Below are positions 63,801 through 64,000 of a stretch of 64,000 bases of DNA, piece by piece (position 1 is the first letter of the stretch; each line of letters begins with the position of its first letter). The translations under genes were made by a program, and so were the position numbers. A model generated the notes under the pieces. It did not search any database and was not told where the DNA came from. It saw only the letters and a list, made by a program, of their open reading frames with translations. The stretch is from JAGQYH01 sp041393015 (GTDB taxonomy: Bacteria > Bacteroidota > Bacteroidia > Chitinophagales > JADIYW01), in contig JAWKKV010000002.1 in the NCBI GenBank assembly GCA_041393015.1, forward strand, positions 248,001 to 312,000, read 5' to 3'.

Positions 63801-64000
63801 TGGTAATTGACAATGTGTCACAAGAACTCATGGCCTCAATACTGATGTCATATTGTGTTGGATCATCGAACAATACTTGAATTTGGTCATCGCCACTCAT
63901 GTTGCCACTAATTAGTGTCCATCCGGTGGCAGGGCTAATTTCCCAAGCTACATTGCTTATGAAGAGGCAAGAAACCGCATCAATAGTTCCTGTTGTGGTA
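60748..64000 (-). CDS. Giant PKD-repeat surface protein, preceding part (N-terminus outside window)
   Basis: Continuation of the same gene: the frame is open from the window edge at 64000 (reading TTTGTIDAVSCLFISNVAW) to a stop at 60748, at least 1083 residues. It contains the same PKD modules, e.g. VDWNFGDGNTWIGNNVQHNY and VWNFGDGNSAPGNNIQHSY, and SGVNPPPVNF-type linkers. Its last residues (GSPNDGLGQAMV) depart from the pattern GSPNDGTWSGNGVV found in the other copy, because one C is missing at about 60770. This shows one gene of more than 6.8 kb interrupted by a frameshift, not two genes. Confidence 0.85.
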   Translation of the reverse strand, partial: TTTGTIDAVSCLFISNVAWEISPATGWTLISGNMSGDDQIQVLFDDPTQYDISIEAMSSCDTLSITKQVVISEGANANAEATLDDPCVPSIATFTNLSSNDSTTIYTWSVVPNNGYSFINGTNSHSFEPEIQFNNKGSYQVILSVGNQCGSGTWDTTLNLISRVNFNLPNLPNVCADSFVFDQNVNFNGLADSIVWEFNGGTPSKYVGNNPPPITFYDEGTHTISVTAYNSCGIRNKVESFAISHPVTVNAGDDTTVCSTQAPFPLVTSPNGGTWSGDGITSGNIFNPALANGNIETLTYTYSDGICTISDAMIVTIISIPNLTAGNDESACIYDAQFDLTGQSPLGGFWEGIGISDSIQGTFDPAISGLGSHSVSYIFTESIAGCKDTIAKNITIHDIPTVALNLPDTVCALEAINFSLPLGNGSTATVDWNFGDGNTWIGNNVQHNYSSAGEYTIIVEVTDNGCVNSDTTSIRVIETPQADFSIGNSSLCNTLTLSFTNTTIGHYESVYWDLGNGQTSTAVSPQNINYQQGSGTDTSYTIFMVATNQCGSDTTFETVTFTTGTQVGFTLPPIDDLCGYSFVYDKTISFGATPDSVIWTFEGGDITTYSGVNPPPVNFTKDTIHTITVSAYNECGASTQSQSFTISYPKVVEAGNDTTICFNNMPITLMGSPNDGTWSGNGVVANTFDPKLVTSNHEILTYTYNNGICYITDSMAVNIITIDSLTAGDDQTACINIDEITLVGQYPIGGWWIGDAVTDSTLGTFEPAISGVGVHTVGYVYAEPILGCLDTAYKTVEVIDIPSITLNLSDSVCINELVDFTIVIDSSAIVVWNFGDGNSAPGNNIQHSYSSAGLYTVTVAVTANGCTNTDSSFIQVLGKPNADFSFVNTGVCNTFILDYTNQTTGHFDNVFWDLGNGQTSTTVSPQDINYAPSNGIDTTYNIMMVAENQCGVDTLMDNITFTIGTQILFELPEIADVCATSFLFNDTISFNGGSPDSVIWVFEGGTPASYFGEIPPAVTFYEDTTHTITVTAYNACGAATLSESFTISYPKVVEAGNDTTICFNNMPITLMGSPNDGLGQAMV
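61741..62070 (-). repeat. Near-identical intragenic repeat, copy 2 (intact frame)
   Basis: Intact partner of 60539-60867, offset 1202 nt (1203 when the missing base is counted, i.e. 401 codons). It codes for VGQYPIGGWWIGD through MGSPNDGTWSG. Confidence 0.85.

Overview
The window looks like a chromosomal segment of a low-GC, free-living, probably marine member of the Bacteroidota (Flavobacteriales-like). The evidence is lineage-typical protein families: a type IX secretion (T9SS) plug protein, proteins with T9SS C-terminal sorting domains, gliding-motility-type PKD proteins, DUF1573, OmpA/PD40/SPOR proteins and MutS2. A few promoters also match the Bacteroidota pattern TTG-N19-TAnnTTTG. The species cannot be named from the sequence alone.

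Layout. 1-8.3 kb: the N-terminal part of pyruvate dehydrogenase E1 (minus strand, cut by the window edge), tRNA-Ser, then a minus-strand run smc, mltG, thioesterase, YihY-like, preceded by a DUF1573 lipoprotein. 8.4-12.9 kb (plus): acyl-CoA carboxylase beta subunit, M42 aminopeptidase, a UbiA-like membrane protein and a class IV aminotransferase. 13-17 kb (minus): M43 metalloprotease (T9SS cargo), YqgE, T9SS plug protein; then initiator tRNA and a decayed partial copy of it. 17.7-26.8 kb: proB-proC, envelope proteins (OmpA/PD40/SPOR, a coiled-coil HHH protein, a second OmpA protein), threonine aldolase, thiol peroxidase, mtnA. 27-38.6 kb (plus): rnr, mutS2 and a 2240-residue T9SS subtilase. 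39.4-42.7 kb: two overlapping tRNA wobble-modification genes and a lipoprotein.

42.7-46.6 kb is the accessory part of the window. It is an array of related palindromic elements with end repeats CGTCATnCAGAG and CTCTGAATGACG. One element contains a small GIY-YIG nuclease gene. Next to the array lies a badly decayed AIPR-family gene (abortive infection/phage resistance). 46.6-53.5 kb: a complete TetR-TolC-HlyD-ATPase-ATPase-permease-permease exporter operon (YbhGFSR type) with a convincing autoregulatory operator. 53.8-57.1 kb: a catalase-peroxidase with a lipoprotein signal, and glutaminase. 57.2-64 kb: a giant PKD-repeat surface protein (minus, running off the window) with one frameshift inside a recently homogenised repeat.

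The most interesting candidates are: (1) the GIY-YIG gene sitting inside one copy of a palindromic repeat family, as if it were the autonomous member; (2) a pseudo-tRNA-fMet in which two segments are replaced by short palindromes of kinds also found elsewhere in the window; (3) the coupled queuosine-glycosyltransferase-like and mnmD genes; and (4) the lipoprotein KatG.
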